This document shows, piece after piece, positions 54,922 through 63,516 of a stretch of 64,000 nt of DNA; position 1 is the first letter of the stretch; each line of letters starts with the position of its first letter. Source of the DNA: Candidatus Jingweiarchaeum tengchongense (GTDB taxonomy: Archaea > Nanobdellota > Nanobdellia > Jingweiarchaeales > Jingweiarchaeaceae). The notes beneath the pieces are model-generated. The model made no database searches and was not told where the DNA came from. It worked only from the letters and a program-made list of their open reading frames with translations. The translations under genes and the position numbers were made by a program. The stretch lies in NCBI GenBank assembly GCA_025920705.1, contig JAPDLJ010000001.1, positions 168,449 through 232,448 on the forward strand, read 5' to 3'.

Positions 54922-54984
54922 ATGATGAAGTGGACAACCGAGCGAGCCGAAAGGCAATGGCATTCAGGATAGCTTCTGATCACA
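54918..54984 (+). ncRNA. Candidate C/D box sRNA
   Basis: C box ATGATGA at 54922-54928 and D box CTGA at 54976-54979, 55-60 nt apart as in archaeal C/D sRNAs. CCGA elements at 54938-54941 and 54947-54950 could be D'. C' is weak. Guide sequence next to the D box is TTCAGGATAGCTT. Only a short terminal stem is possible. Its target is not found here; rRNA or tRNA would need checking. Confidence 0.38.
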
Positions 54985-54987
54985 CAG

Positions 54988-55560
54988 ATGAAAATGCGCA
55001 CGAAACAAGAGGAAATAAAGCGATTAAGGAGATTAAAAATCGAGAACATAGCATTGTTCATTGTTAGTGTTATTGTTGCCTTTTTTCTATTAAATTCAGC
55101 AGATATAAATAAAATGGTAACGAATGTTGGCGCATACGTTTACTTGCTAGTTTTTGTAATATGTTTTTTTTATAACTACGGGTTTTTAACTGTGCCATCG
55201 GTTGTACTTATTTATCTGATTTCAAAAAGAATTGATCCACTATCAATCGCATTAATTGGAAGTGTAAGTGCTACTTTGACAAATGTGCTCATATTTAGTT
55301 TTGTCAAGTTCAGTCTTGTTACAGAAACTTATTTACGTGCGAAGGAAATTGGTTTAAAGATAAAGAAGATGAAGAGTAGAGCCTGGTTCTTTCTCATACC
55401 GGCACTTTCCGGCTTCATCATTACATCACCATTTTCAGATGAATTTAATGCATCGCTGTTTGAATCCGTTGAATACAATTTAAACAAGATGTTAATTTCT
55501 TCTTATGTTTTCAATCTAACATTTCTATACATCATTGCCTACTTTTCAAGTATCATTTGA
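54988..55560 (+). CDS. Polytopic membrane protein, unknown family
   Basis: 190 residues with a basic N-terminus (MRTKQEEIKRLRRLK) and about four membrane segments, the best being ALFIVSVIVAFFLL, VYLLVFVICFFYNYG and WFFLIPALSGFIITSPF. Charged loop SLVTETYLRAKEIGLKIKKMK between. Two ATGs lie at 54988 and 54994. Convergent with the CooS-like gene, 15 nt apart. No family recognised. Confidence 0.6.
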   Translation: MKMRTKQEEIKRLRRLKIENIALFIVSVIVAFFLLNSADINKMVTNVGAYVYLLVFVICFFYNYGFLTVPSVVLIYLISKRIDPLSIALIGSVSATLTNVLIFSFVKFSLVTETYLRAKEIGLKIKKMKSRAWFFLIPALSGFIITSPFSDEFNASLFESVEYNLNKMLISSYVFNLTFLYIIAYFSSII

Positions 55561-55575
55561 AGAAATTTAATTAAT

Positions 55576-57471
55576 TCAAATTAATCTTTTCATTTTCATC
55601 TGGGATTTAATGATTTCAAGTATTGTGGATGGATCATTCTCAAAAATTATCTTCCCACCTGTCAATTCTTCAATTTCCTTTGTGCAAAATTCCAAATATC
55701 TTTCGCTTCCGAATATGGGTGGCATCGTCTCGATAATCGTAGTTAAACCCAATGATGACATGAAAAATACAATTGGCATTGTCCTCTCATTTATATATTC
55801 TGTCACAAAGACGATTGGAATTAGTGAAATGTCGGTGTTTAAAGTTCTGGCTATTTTGTCGATTAAGATGAATATCCTTGCAATACTCATACATGAACCG
55901 AAATCAAGTACTGGTGGAATCTTAAGTGCTTCACAGACAATTTTTAAATTTTTGCTTGAAATTTCAGCGGCTTCTTCCCTCATTAAGCCTTCCTTTGCGA
56001 TTTCAAAACTTGTGCATCCTGCCGTCATCACTAACACATCATGTTTTATTAACTCTCTTGCTAATTCGGCGTTCAAATCGTGACCTTTCTTTGGATTTCT
56101 ACAACCGAAGATAATTACAATTCCTTTTATTTTACCCTCTCGAATCACATTGATTAGGGGTAGAACGCTCCCAAATTTTTCAGTAATTGATTCAAAAGAA
56201 AATCCAGTTACTATTTTATTCTTGTTTTCAGGTATCAACACACCATATCTATTCTTGAAATTTTCAATTGCCAGTTTTATTATTTCTCTGGCAATGTCAT
56301 CCGCTTTTTTATCATCAAATTTAATAAATCTTGAATCTTGTATCTTTGTTTCATCCATCGTTGTTATTACTTTCGTATGTAAAGAGGAAGCGATTTTTTC
56401 AATGTTCTCAATCGTGCATCCAAAATCAACAACGAATAAATCAATTGCTCCGGTGAGAATTGCGAGCTCTTGTGATTCAAAATCACCTAAAAACTTCGTG
56501 CCTTCTCTACTTAGCATTTCCTTCCCAGTATCTGCCATGCCATATACACCAATACCATTTGCCCCTTCTGAAATTGCAAGTTCAATTAAATCATCATCAA
56601 CCGTGTGTAGTAAGATTTTTTCTGCTAGAAGGGGCAGCGTGCCACTGACAACAATATTAACCTTATCTTTCCTAATCGTGCCAAGATCAACAAAACTGAG
56701 CTTGGGTTTTGGCACGCCAAATATAATGTCTTGGATCTCATTTGATATCAGCATACAAAATCCAGTCGCGATGCTAGTCCTTAATGTTTGCAAAAACAAT
56801 TTTTTTAAATCATCTCCACTGCCGAGCACTGTGCTTTGTAATGCTTCATTAATTTCTATAGCGCAGGATCTTGGTAAAATCTGGTTCTTTTTAAGTTTGT
56901 TCAGTGTTATTTCATTCAAATATGTGAGAAAATTCATTTGATTCAGATCACCCAATAAATCATTAATGGAAATCTCTGCAATTTTTTCAGCCAAAATTTC
57001 ACTCTTCTTGATTTTTAGAACATCGGAAACTTCTATCAGTTTTTTGTGATCAACGATTGTAAATGATGATTGACCTCTTGAAATGTTTCTAAGAACTTGG
57101 GACAAGTACAAAGCATGCTTCAAATTGAAGCTTGCGCCCGCAGCAACTGCTCTGAGCATATTTTTTGCAATTATCAGGTCTGCATTTGCGCCGCATATGC
57201 CTTTCCAGTCCAATGTTTCATTGTTAGACAAAGATGAAAAGGCGGATGTTCTAACAGTACATGGGCCCATATTACACAATCTACAACATACACCTATTTC
57301 CCCGAGCTCGCAAGTCACCTTTGAACTTCTCTCAGCTCTTTCAAGGATTGTATCAGCTCCAAGTTTTTTTGCTCTTTCTCTAACTCCAATGATTCTTTTG
57401 TCCCATTTCTCTCTAAACTCTCTTTCCTTACTTTTCTGTTTCTTATATATTTCTTCAATCTTCAATTTCAT
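55576..57471 (-). CDS. CooS-like Ni-Fe carbon monoxide dehydrogenase family protein, incomplete C-cluster
   Basis: 631 residues aligned to CooS catalytic subunits. B/D-cluster cysteines are all present: C54, C62, C63, C66, C71 and GICGA C93. Of the C-cluster, C352 (VVDFGC), C457 (IIFGC), C486 (TAGC) and C527 (FGSC) are present. But the HGH motif of the C-cluster histidine reads SGT (276-278), the CCTG motif reads GMADTG (311-316), and the catalytic histidine region AAGAAAHSDH reads AAGASFNLKH. It therefore probably lacks normal CO oxidation. No CooF, CooC or acetyl-CoA synthase subunits are near. Start ATG overlaps the thioredoxin-like gene by 4 nt. Confidence 0.82.
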   Translation of the reverse strand: MKLKIEEIYKKQKSKEREFREKWDKRIIGVRERAKKLGADTILERAERSSKVTCELGEIGVCCRLCNMGPCTVRTSAFSSLSNNETLDWKGICGANADLIIAKNMLRAVAAGASFNLKHALYLSQVLRNISRGQSSFTIVDHKKLIEVSDVLKIKKSEILAEKIAEISINDLLGDLNQMNFLTYLNEITLNKLKKNQILPRSCAIEINEALQSTVLGSGDDLKKLFLQTLRTSIATGFCMLISNEIQDIIFGVPKPKLSFVDLGTIRKDKVNIVVSGTLPLLAEKILLHTVDDDLIELAISEGANGIGVYGMADTGKEMLSREGTKFLGDFESQELAILTGAIDLFVVDFGCTIENIEKIASSLHTKVITTMDETKIQDSRFIKFDDKKADDIAREIIKLAIENFKNRYGVLIPENKNKIVTGFSFESITEKFGSVLPLINVIREGKIKGIVIIFGCRNPKKGHDLNAELARELIKHDVLVMTAGCTSFEIAKEGLMREEAAEISSKNLKIVCEALKIPPVLDFGSCMSIARIFILIDKIARTLNTDISLIPIVFVTEYINERTMPIVFFMSSLGLTTIIETMPPIFGSERYLEFCTKEIEELTGGKIIFENDPSTILEIIKSQMKMKRLI

Positions 57472-57773
57472 TCCATCCTTTTAATATTTTCAAGTATGTC
57501 AATCAGTTCTTGAAGAGTAATATCTCCTTGATGCACAATCTTGTCATCAACTTGAATTGCTGGAAAACGCTTTATCTCATTCTCAATTTGTGGATAATCG
57601 AGTACATCCTTAATCAGAAAACAAAATTCTGCTCCGTACTTTCTAGTTAGTGGATGAATAAGAAGGTAGAGTTTTTCTTCCCATTCACTTGGCATCCTTC
57701 TCTCGGCCGTATGCCAAGGTGTCTCAATCTTTATCACCTTACCTTTAACCCAAAATTTAACGATCTTCATCAA
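57468..57773 (-). CDS. Thioredoxin-fold protein without a CxxC motif
   Basis: 101 residues, IVKFWVKGKVIKIETPWHTAERR, then FLIKDVLDYPQIENEI and FPAIQVDDKIVHQGDITLQELIDIL, the latter with the cis-proline and final helix of a thioredoxin fold. Only one cysteine (EFCFLI), so no usual redox site. It is the gene immediately before the CooS-like protein with an ATGA overlap; may help metal delivery or electron transfer for it. Confidence 0.68.
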   Translation of the reverse strand: MMKIVKFWVKGKVIKIETPWHTAERRMPSEWEEKLYLLIHPLTRKYGAEFCFLIKDVLDYPQIENEIKRFPAIQVDDKIVHQGDITLQELIDILENIKRME

Positions 57774-57858
57774 TTATTTTTATGTGATATTACCAAATAA
57801 TTCTTTCGCTCACCTGTCATTGGAAAAAAATATTAAGGGACCATTACTAAAAATTAAA

Positions 57859-58224
57859 ATGCTGGTATCTCCATTAGGTACAGTTGGATTCCTTTATGCA
57901 CTAATTTCAGGTATATCAGCACTTCTGTTCTTGTACGTATCAATATCAAATGGAAAAAAAGGCGTAAATTTTTTTATAATTTCACTTATATCACTCCTAG
58001 TACATTTCTCCGGAATCGAGTGGTTCCTTTGGATAGGTGGATACAATTTATTTGACCTCCTTCTCGAGCCAATTGTACCATTAACTTCTTATTTCATTGG
58101 ATGGTTCATCATCATCATTTATCTAAGCGAGAAATATTTCAAAAAAAGATGGATTTGGATTGCTTTCACGATCTTCTGCGCAATCATTTTTATAATTGCA
58201 AGGTTTTGTATGAATTGTTTGTAA
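57859..58224 (+). CDS. Small polytopic membrane protein
   Basis: About 121 residues with four membrane segments (LYALISGISALLFLYVS, FFIISLISLLVHFSGIEWFLW, LTSYFIGWFIIIIYL, WIWIAFTIFCAIIFII). A GTG at 57784 would extend it by 25 hydrophilic residues; I prefer ATG 57859. It ends in CMNCL, a CxxC-like end. No family recognised. Divergent from the CooS-like pair. Confidence 0.55.
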   Translation: MLVSPLGTVGFLYALISGISALLFLYVSISNGKKGVNFFIISLISLLVHFSGIEWFLWIGGYNLFDLLLEPIVPLTSYFIGWFIIIIYLSEKYFKKRWIWIAFTIFCAIIFIIARFCMNCL

Positions 58225-58305
58225 ATGATAGCGATAAAGTTAAAAATATATTTTTAATATTATAAAATTGCGGGGTTAGCAGAGTGGTTATGCGGTCGGC
58301 TGCAG

Positions 58306-58336
58306 TTGGTGTTATGATGAGAGATGATTAGTAGAC
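58306..58336 (+). other. Anticodon-loop intron (31 nt), tRNA-Cys position 37/38
   Basis: Outer helix GTCGG/CCGAC; central helix CTGC (exon) with GTAG (intron), one G-U; 5' bulge AG^T; 3' bulge AC^A. Canonical archaeal site. The inner helix is weak (T-A and G-U pairs). Confidence 0.85.
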
Positions 58337-58357
58337 ACCGACTCACGGGAGTTCGAT

Positions 58358-58373
58358 AGTCATAGACCGAAAA
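58358..58373 (+). other. T-loop BHB intron (16 nt), tRNA-Cys position 59/60
   Basis: Intron AGTCATAGACCGAAAA. Outer helix is the T stem GGGAG/CTCCC; central helix TTCG/CGAA; 5' bulge AT^A; inner stem GTC-ATA-GAC; 3' bulge AA^T. Removal leaves a 7-nt T loop TTCGATT. A textbook 3-4-3 BHB in just 16 nt. Confidence 0.85.
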
Positions 58374-58386
58374 TCTCCCACCCCGC

Positions 58387-58659
58387 TTATTCTATTGTAA
58401 AATAATCTTTAAGATGTTGGGGAACTGAAAATATTTTTAATCTAAGACCAGAATCCAAATATGTCCACGAAATTGTAATTGCCTCAAATGCCTCAATGTA
58501 TTGCTCATTCTTGAAAAAGTACTCAGCATCTTCAAAATATCTCTTTGCCAGATCAAAAAGATCTTTTGCTTCCTCACTTTCACTGCTCTTAATTTCCTTC
58601 ATCGCTTCCCTAATTTTCCTTATTTCCTTTTCTACTTTCTCTTTAAGTTCGATCTTCAT
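58387..58659 (-). CDS. DUF357 helical protein
   Basis: 90-residue all-helical archaeal protein: KEIKSSESEEAKDLFDLAKRYFEDAEYFFKNEQYIEAFEAITISWTYLDSGLRLKIF, the DUF357 signature. Function unknown. ATG at 58659 directly follows the stop of the ubiquitin-like protein gene, so the pair is cotranscribed. Its stop codon touches the convergent tRNA-Cys. Confidence 0.88.
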   Translation of the reverse strand: MKIELKEKVEKEIRKIREAMKEIKSSESEEAKDLFDLAKRYFEDAEYFFKNEQYIEAFEAITISWTYLDSGLRLKIFSVPQHLKDYFTIE

Positions 58660-58857
58660 TTATCCACCCGATGATATTGGTATTAATTCTATTTCATCAC
58701 TATCATTCACATAATCGTGTTCTAATACAATCTCTTTATTCTTCCTGATGATGAACAGTGATGCATCTATTTTTTGCTTGGATAAAACTTCCCCTATCCT
58801 CTTCTTTCCTTTTATCTTTATTTTCTTATCTTTCTCTCCAAAAATTCTTAAGAGCAT
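58660..58857 (-). CDS. Ubiquitin-like SAMP/MoaD/ThiS protein
   Basis: 65-residue beta-grasp protein starting LLRIFGEKDKKIKIKG and ending DEIELIPISSGG with the C-terminal Gly-Gly used for activation as thiocarboxylate or isopeptide. It may be a sulfur carrier for molybdopterin, thiamine or tRNA thiolation, or a SAMP protein tag. No E1-like or MoeB gene is in the window. Could pair with the TtuA-like protein at 7703, but that lacks an intact PP-loop. Confidence 0.85.
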   Translation of the reverse strand: MLLRIFGEKDKKIKIKGKKRIGEVLSKQKIDASLFIIRKNKEIVLEHDYVNDSDEIELIPISSGG

Positions 58858-58902
58858 AAATTTTAAATTCTATTAAGATTATAAATAATTTTGGTGAATG
58901 AA

Positions 58903-59091
58903 ATGGATGTGGATGACATATTAACAACGGTATTTATCGCCGCGTTTTTAATAACAGCGCTAGAATTTTTACTCTTGGGTCTACTAAAAATATATGAATT
59001 CTACTTGGGAAGTGCAACAATTTTTTGGCTGTCAGTAATACCATTAGTAGTCACAATTGTTTCATTGGCAATACTTTTAATAAAGAAATAA
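58903..59091 (+). CDS. Small two-segment membrane protein
   Basis: 62 residues with two membrane segments (TTVFIAAFLITALEFLLLGLL and FWLSVIPLVVTIVSLAILLI). ATG 58903 is preceded by GGTGA at the right spacing, so I start here and not at the upstream TTG 58891. It ends 1 nt before pcm. Unknown family. Confidence 0.6.
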   Translation: MDVDDILTTVFIAAFLITALEFLLLGLLKIYEFYLGSATIFWLSVIPLVVTIVSLAILLIKK

Positions 59092-59092
59092 G

Positions 59093-59749
59093 ATGCAGGA
59101 TAGATTAGCTGAGGAAAAAGAAAGACTTTTATCTTATTTAGTTAAGGAAGGAATTTTAAAGACTCCTGAAATCATTCGGGCTTTTTATAAAGTGGAGAGA
59201 GAAAAATTCGTTCTTGAGCAATATAAAGAATATAGTTACGCTGATACACCATTACCGATACTCTATAGCCAAACAATTTCACAACCAACAACAATCGCTA
59301 TCATGACTGAAGCACTTGAGCCAAAGAAAGGAAATAAAATATTGGAAGTTGGTGCCGGTTCTGGATATCAGGCTGCAATTTTGGCTGAGATTGTGGGTGA
59401 TAGCGGTAAAATATACACAATAGAAAGAATAAGCGAACTTGTTGATTTCGCAAGGAGAAATTTAAACAATGCTGGATACAGGAATGTAGAAGTGTATTGT
59501 GGTGATGGTTCCATTGGTTTAAGGGAAAAAGCACCATTTGATCGAATAATTGTGACTGCGTGTGCGCCCAAAATACCAAATTCTCTGATTGAGCAGCTTG
59601 TTGATGGAGGTATCATGGTAATACCTGTTGGTCCAATTACACATATACAAAGGTTATTCAAGATAAAAAAAGAGGGTAAAAGGATAAAAACAAAGGACTT
59701 GGGCTTCTTTGCTTTTGTCCCTTTGATAGGGAGAGAAGGATTTAAATAA
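59093..59749 (+). CDS. pcm: Protein-L-isoaspartate O-methyltransferase
   Basis: Repairs isoaspartyl residues using SAM. 218 residues: TPLPILYSQTISQPTTIAIM, motif I LEVGAGSGYQAAILAEI, ERISELVDFARRNL, and the post-motif VYCGDGSIGLREKAPFDRIIVTACAPKIP. Family length is usual. It starts 1 nt after the small membrane protein gene. Confidence 0.95.
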   Translation: MQDRLAEEKERLLSYLVKEGILKTPEIIRAFYKVEREKFVLEQYKEYSYADTPLPILYSQTISQPTTIAIMTEALEPKKGNKILEVGAGSGYQAAILAEIVGDSGKIYTIERISELVDFARRNLNNAGYRNVEVYCGDGSIGLREKAPFDRIIVTACAPKIPNSLIEQLVDGGIMVIPVGPITHIQRLFKIKKEGKRIKTKDLGFFAFVPLIGREGFK

Positions 59750-59781
59750 GCTCATTTCCTTTTATTATTTGGTGAAGGATA

Positions 59782-60438
59782 ATGGAGAGTGTACTGGAAA
59801 GTATTTCCACGATGGGGGCCGGCTGGCTTACGCAGTGGGTCGTAACAGCGATTGCAAGGATAATAATTGCAGTAATCGTGTTTTTTGTGGGTTACATCAT
59901 CGCACTAATATGCGAGGGAATCGCAAAGAGGATATTGATGCAATTGAAGATTGACCATTGGATTAAGGAAAGAGGTCTCGAAAAGGCACTGTTTAACATT
60001 TCGATGACAAAGGCAGTTGCATGGGTCGTCAAATGGTATGTAATAGTCATTGCATTGAGGGAGGCATTAGTCCAACTGAACCTAGTCACATTGGCAAGCT
60101 TCTTCGGAGCAATAATTGATGCAGTTCCAAACTGGATACTTGGTGCAATCATGTTGGGAATTGGTCTAATACTTGCACACTTCGCAAGTGAAAAGATAAA
60201 GGAGAAGAAATTTGCGCTGTCAGATTTCGTCAGTGGCGTCGTCTATTTCATCATTGTATACTTTGCAATCGTACTAGCACTTCCAAAGTTTGGATACACT
60301 GAGATCAGCTTGCTTGCAGACATCTTTAGGTACTTCATAGCTGGTATAAGCGCAGGCATAGCAATTGCATTGGGAATAAGCTTCGGTTTCGCACTCCAAG
60401 AGCCAGCAAAGAGATGGTTGAAGAAATACAAAATCTAA
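59782..60438 (+). CDS. MscS-type conserved TM-helix protein
   Basis: 218 residues, five or more membrane segments, with repeated blocks resembling the conserved TM helix of mechanosensitive channels: ARIIIAVIVFFVGYIIALICEGIAKRIL, then LASFFGAIIDAVPNWILGAIMLGIGLILA and FVSGVVYFIIVYFAIVLALPKFG. No MscS pore/beta domain. Its codons are richer in G and C than those of neighbours, which may reflect high expression or transfer. Confidence 0.75.
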   Translation: MESVLESISTMGAGWLTQWVVTAIARIIIAVIVFFVGYIIALICEGIAKRILMQLKIDHWIKERGLEKALFNISMTKAVAWVVKWYVIVIALREALVQLNLVTLASFFGAIIDAVPNWILGAIMLGIGLILAHFASEKIKEKKFALSDFVSGVVYFIIVYFAIVLALPKFGYTEISLLADIFRYFIAGISAGIAIALGISFGFALQEPAKRWLKKYKI

Positions 60439-60450
60439 ATTTTTTATTTT

Positions 60451-61464
60451 TTATCTTTTAAACCATTTATTTAATCCTTCTTGTTTCTTAATTATTGATG
60501 AAAGCGCATTTTCCACTCTTTCTTCTGAGAAGTCATGTTCATCGCAAAGTACTCTTTTTATTCTTTCTTTGTTTATCTCTTTAAATCTTATTTCATATCT
60601 ATCGCTAACTTTAGGTTTTATAAACCAGTTAAATATGTCTTGCCAAGGAATTTCAAATTCCCATTTTACTTCCTTCATTATTTTTTCTGGTTCTTTGTGT
60701 TTTCTTACAATTTCCAATGCTTTTTTTGGTCCTATTCCCTTGATCCCGGGATTATAGTCAGTACCCAATAATAGGCCAATGAGAATCAAACGCTCTTGAT
60801 CTATTTTTAATTCATCCAATATGTTTTTCAACTCAATAATCTCGGGTCTTATCTCAATGTAAACTTCCTTTCTCGGTAATTTTCGCTTTCCAGTAATGTT
60901 TAGATTCCTAATCAAAAGCGGGGAACCATAGAGTAAACTATCATAATCCTGACTCACAGTAGCATAAGCATCTCCTTTTTTTACAATGTGTGCACACATC
61001 GCCTCTCCCTCGGAAGGTGCTTGAATCCATGGTATTCCCATTGCATCCAATAGTTCTCTTGTATCACTCACCATTTCCTGACTTAATCTTGCTGTTTGCT
61101 GTGCGTAAAGCATTAGCTCCTCCTCCCTTCCTTTCTCCAATGCATCTTTATATTTTTCTTCTGCCTCTTCTTTCCTTCTTTCCCTTTCCAAAATTGTACT
61201 TTTCTTGAAATCTGGAGGTTCGCCATCAAAAACCCAACAAGGCTTTATTCCGTAGCTCATTAAATTGACCATACGATAAAATGTGCCGGATAGGTGACTT
61301 GTCACTCTACCCTTGCGATCAATCAACGGCGTGCCATCTCTTTGCCTAATGATCGTAAGAAATTGATAAAGTGTGTTGAAAGCATCGAAAGCAAGTATTT
61401 TCTGCCCAAGTGATTCCAGTTCAATTTCTTTTGCATTGATGATGTCCCTAAGATTAACACCCAT
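60451..61464 (-). CDS. fen1: Flap endonuclease 1
   Basis: Cuts 5' flaps in Okazaki fragment processing. 337 residues starting MGVNLRDII (Gly at position 2 as in all FENs); acidic residues in LAFDAFNTLYQFL, VFDGEPP, APSEGEAMCAH, TVSQDYDSLL and IGLLLGTDYNPGIKGIGPKKA (helix-two-turn-helix). C-terminal QEGLNKWF is a PCNA-interacting box. Divergent from orc1/cdc6. Confidence 0.95.
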   Translation of the reverse strand: MGVNLRDIINAKEIELESLGQKILAFDAFNTLYQFLTIIRQRDGTPLIDRKGRVTSHLSGTFYRMVNLMSYGIKPCWVFDGEPPDFKKSTILERERRKEEAEEKYKDALEKGREEELMLYAQQTARLSQEMVSDTRELLDAMGIPWIQAPSEGEAMCAHIVKKGDAYATVSQDYDSLLYGSPLLIRNLNITGKRKLPRKEVYIEIRPEIIELKNILDELKIDQERLILIGLLLGTDYNPGIKGIGPKKALEIVRKHKEPEKIMKEVKWEFEIPWQDIFNWFIKPKVSDRYEIRFKEINKERIKRVLCDEHDFSEERVENALSSIIKKQEGLNKWFKR

Positions 61465-61543
61465 TTTAAGGAAGATGAAGGAAGTAAATAAAAGATTTTC
61501 TAATTGGAAAATTTAAATAACTTAATTTTTATCAATTAATTTA

Positions 61544-62602
61544 ATGAAGCATTTTTTTGATGTACTTGGGAGCGAGGAAAGTATTTTCAAAAATGAAGAA
61601 GTGTTAAACTTTGATTACTTACCTAATAGATTGCCTGGTAGAGAAAAAGAAATAAACGAGATTGTGTATGCAATAAAACCACTATTCCAGCAAAGAAGCG
61701 CAATCAACCTCTTTATTTTTGGTAATCCTGGTATAGGAAAAACAGCCTGCGTAAAATATGTATTCGATAAGCTTGAGGAGGAGAGCGATGATATTATACC
61801 AATTTATATAAATTGTTGGGAGAACACTACAAACCATTCAATTATGAGTAAAATCTCGGAGCATCTTGCAATTCCATTTCCAAAAAAAGGCGTTGCGCTT
61901 GAAGTTGTAATCAGAGAAATGCATGAAAGATTAAAGAAAATTGGTGCTTATGTATTTGCATTTGATGAAGTAGATAAAGTTGAAACGCCTGATTTCTTGT
62001 ACACACTATTCGAGAACTTTCATCGAAATGCTTGCTTCATTTTGATTACAAATCATCGAGATTTTGTATTGAAAATAGATCCTCGAATAAAGTCGAGATT
62101 GCAATTGAATAACCTTGAGTTCAAGCAATATAAGATGGATGAAATTGAGGAGATATTGAGACAGAGAATCAAGCTCGCATTTGTACCAGGTGCGGTACCT
62201 GAGGAAGTAATAAAATTGTGTGTTGAAAAAACGTATGAAAATGGTGATATAAGAACTGGTTTATTTATACTATTAAAAGCTGGTAAAATGGCTGAAAGTA
62301 GTGCAAGTAAAAAAATTAGTATTGAACACATTAAAAAAGTGATTGAAACACTACCTGATTTCAGCAAAGAGCTAATGATTGAACAGTTGGGGAACGAAGA
62401 AAGAAAGATATTGGAGATCATAAAAGAAAATCCTGGAAAGCTCAGTGGTGAAATTTTCCAGCTCTACAAGCAAAAAGGAGGGAAAACAACGGATAGAAGC
62501 TTAAGAAATTATCTTTTAAAGCTCGAAAAGCTTGGTTTTATAAGGATGGAGGAAACGGGTGAAGGTTTTAAAGGAAGATCAAGGAGAATATATCCAAAGT
62601 GA
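61544..62602 (+). CDS. cdc6: Orc1/Cdc6 replication initiator
   Basis: AAA+ origin-binding initiator. 352 residues: LPGREKEINEIVYAI, Walker A FGNPGIGKTA, Walker B FAFDEVDKVE, sensor 1 ILITNHRD, then KSRLQLNNLEF, and a C-terminal winged helix (GGKTTDRSLRNYLLKLEKLGFIR). The 79-nt gap to fen1 has TTTTC-TAATTG-GAAAA but no recognisable ORB elements, so an origin here is unproven. Confidence 0.93.
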   Translation: MKHFFDVLGSEESIFKNEEVLNFDYLPNRLPGREKEINEIVYAIKPLFQQRSAINLFIFGNPGIGKTACVKYVFDKLEEESDDIIPIYINCWENTTNHSIMSKISEHLAIPFPKKGVALEVVIREMHERLKKIGAYVFAFDEVDKVETPDFLYTLFENFHRNACFILITNHRDFVLKIDPRIKSRLQLNNLEFKQYKMDEIEEILRQRIKLAFVPGAVPEEVIKLCVEKTYENGDIRTGLFILLKAGKMAESSASKKISIEHIKKVIETLPDFSKELMIEQLGNEERKILEIIKENPGKLSGEIFQLYKQKGGKTTDRSLRNYLLKLEKLGFIRMEETGEGFKGRSRRIYPK

Positions 62603-62607
62603 TTTAA

Positions 62608-63516
62608 ATGGTAATTGAATTGCTAATCAGCACAAAAAAGATTGAAAAAAATCCGTGGAAAATGTTTATACTTGGTTTCGTCTATGTGTTCGTTGCCGTT
62701 TTCTTTGCAATGCTTATTTTTTCCTCTTCACCTTCACTACCAGTTGTCTTTCTCACGACAATGGCATCGATACCGTTGCTTGCAAATGTGTTGTTAGTTG
62801 AAGAAAAAAAAGAGATGAAAGAAATCGAGAAGAAGGAATTTTTGGATGTATTGAGAATGGAAGATAGAGAAAAATTTGAGAAGATTGAAAAGAGATTGTT
62901 GAAAAGGATTAAATATCCACTAATAAAAACACACACAGATATTTTCACAATTTTTCTTTCGCTTTTCTTTGGTTTTTTCTTTGCCTTTCTAATTATTGCA
63001 ATTATTTTACCACAAAGTAGCTATGAGAGTATATTTGCATCACAAATATCGACAATAAAATATGTGAGAGGAAAATTTACTGCAAGTGCAATTTCTCAAA
63101 ATGAGGCAATTTTAACGATATTATCAAATAATTTTAAGGTTCTCTTCTTTTGTTTATTGTTGTCGCTTTTCTATGGTGCTGGTGCGATCTTTGTATTGGC
63201 ATGGAATTCAAGTGTGGTGGCAGCTGCGATCGGTGACTTTATTAGAAATGAAATTGCGCGACATGTTTCTCCTGGCTTAACTACTTATTTTCGTGTACTC
63301 TCGCTTGGATTGAGTAAATATATGTTTCACGGTACATTCGAGATGATTGCTTTTTTTCTTGCAAGCATCGCTGGTGGAATCATAAGTGCGGCAGTGATTA
63401 GACACGATTACAAGAGTAAAGAATTTATGGAAGTATTGCTTGATTCTGTTGATTTGATTGCAGTTGCATCATTATTATTAATCGTTGCTGCGTTAATAGA
63501 GGTCCAGGGCCTATGA
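62608..63516 (+). CDS. SpoIIM/DUF95 family membrane protein
   Basis: 302 residues, about six membrane segments. Typical SpoIIM features: an extracytoplasmic loop, then NNFKVLFFCLLLSLFYGAGAIFVLAWNSSVVAAAIG, SKYMFHGTFEMIAFFLASIAGGIISAA. The name comes from Bacillus sporulation; archaeal members have no known role but are common near surface genes. It overlaps the AglB start by 4 nt (ATGA). Confidence 0.88.
   Translation: MVIELLISTKKIEKNPWKMFILGFVYVFVAVFFAMLIFSSSPSLPVVFLTTMASIPLLANVLLVEEKKEMKEIEKKEFLDVLRMEDREKFEKIEKRLLKRIKYPLIKTHTDIFTIFLSLFFGFFFAFLIIAIILPQSSYESIFASQISTIKYVRGKFTASAISQNEAILTILSNNFKVLFFCLLLSLFYGAGAIFVLAWNSSVVAAAIGDFIRNEIARHVSPGLTTYFRVLSLGLSKYMFHGTFEMIAFFLASIAGGIISAAVIRHDYKSKEFMEVLLDSVDLIAVASLLLIVAALIEVQGL

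Larger units (their letters stand above)
58270..58386 (+). tRNA. tRNA-Cys(GCA) with two introns (37/38 and 59/60)
   Basis: Exons 58270-58305, 58337-58357, 58374-58386. Joined: acceptor GCGGGGT/ACCCCGC, U8 A9, D arm GCA/TGC, anticodon stem GTCGG/CCGAC with loop CTGCAGA (anticodon GCA), T arm GGGAG/CTCCC with loop TTCGATT, and discriminator U (58387), the Cys identity base. Confidence 0.92.

Noticed and set aside
57241..57310. CooS-like gene taken as a functional Ni-CODH
   Set aside because: The N-terminal cysteines fit, but the C-cluster histidine and one C-cluster cysteine motif are missing, so I do not call CO oxidation.
61465..61543. Replication origin next to orc1/cdc6
   Set aside because: Only 79 nt with one short inverted repeat; no repeated ORB-like elements could be seen, so an origin is not supported.
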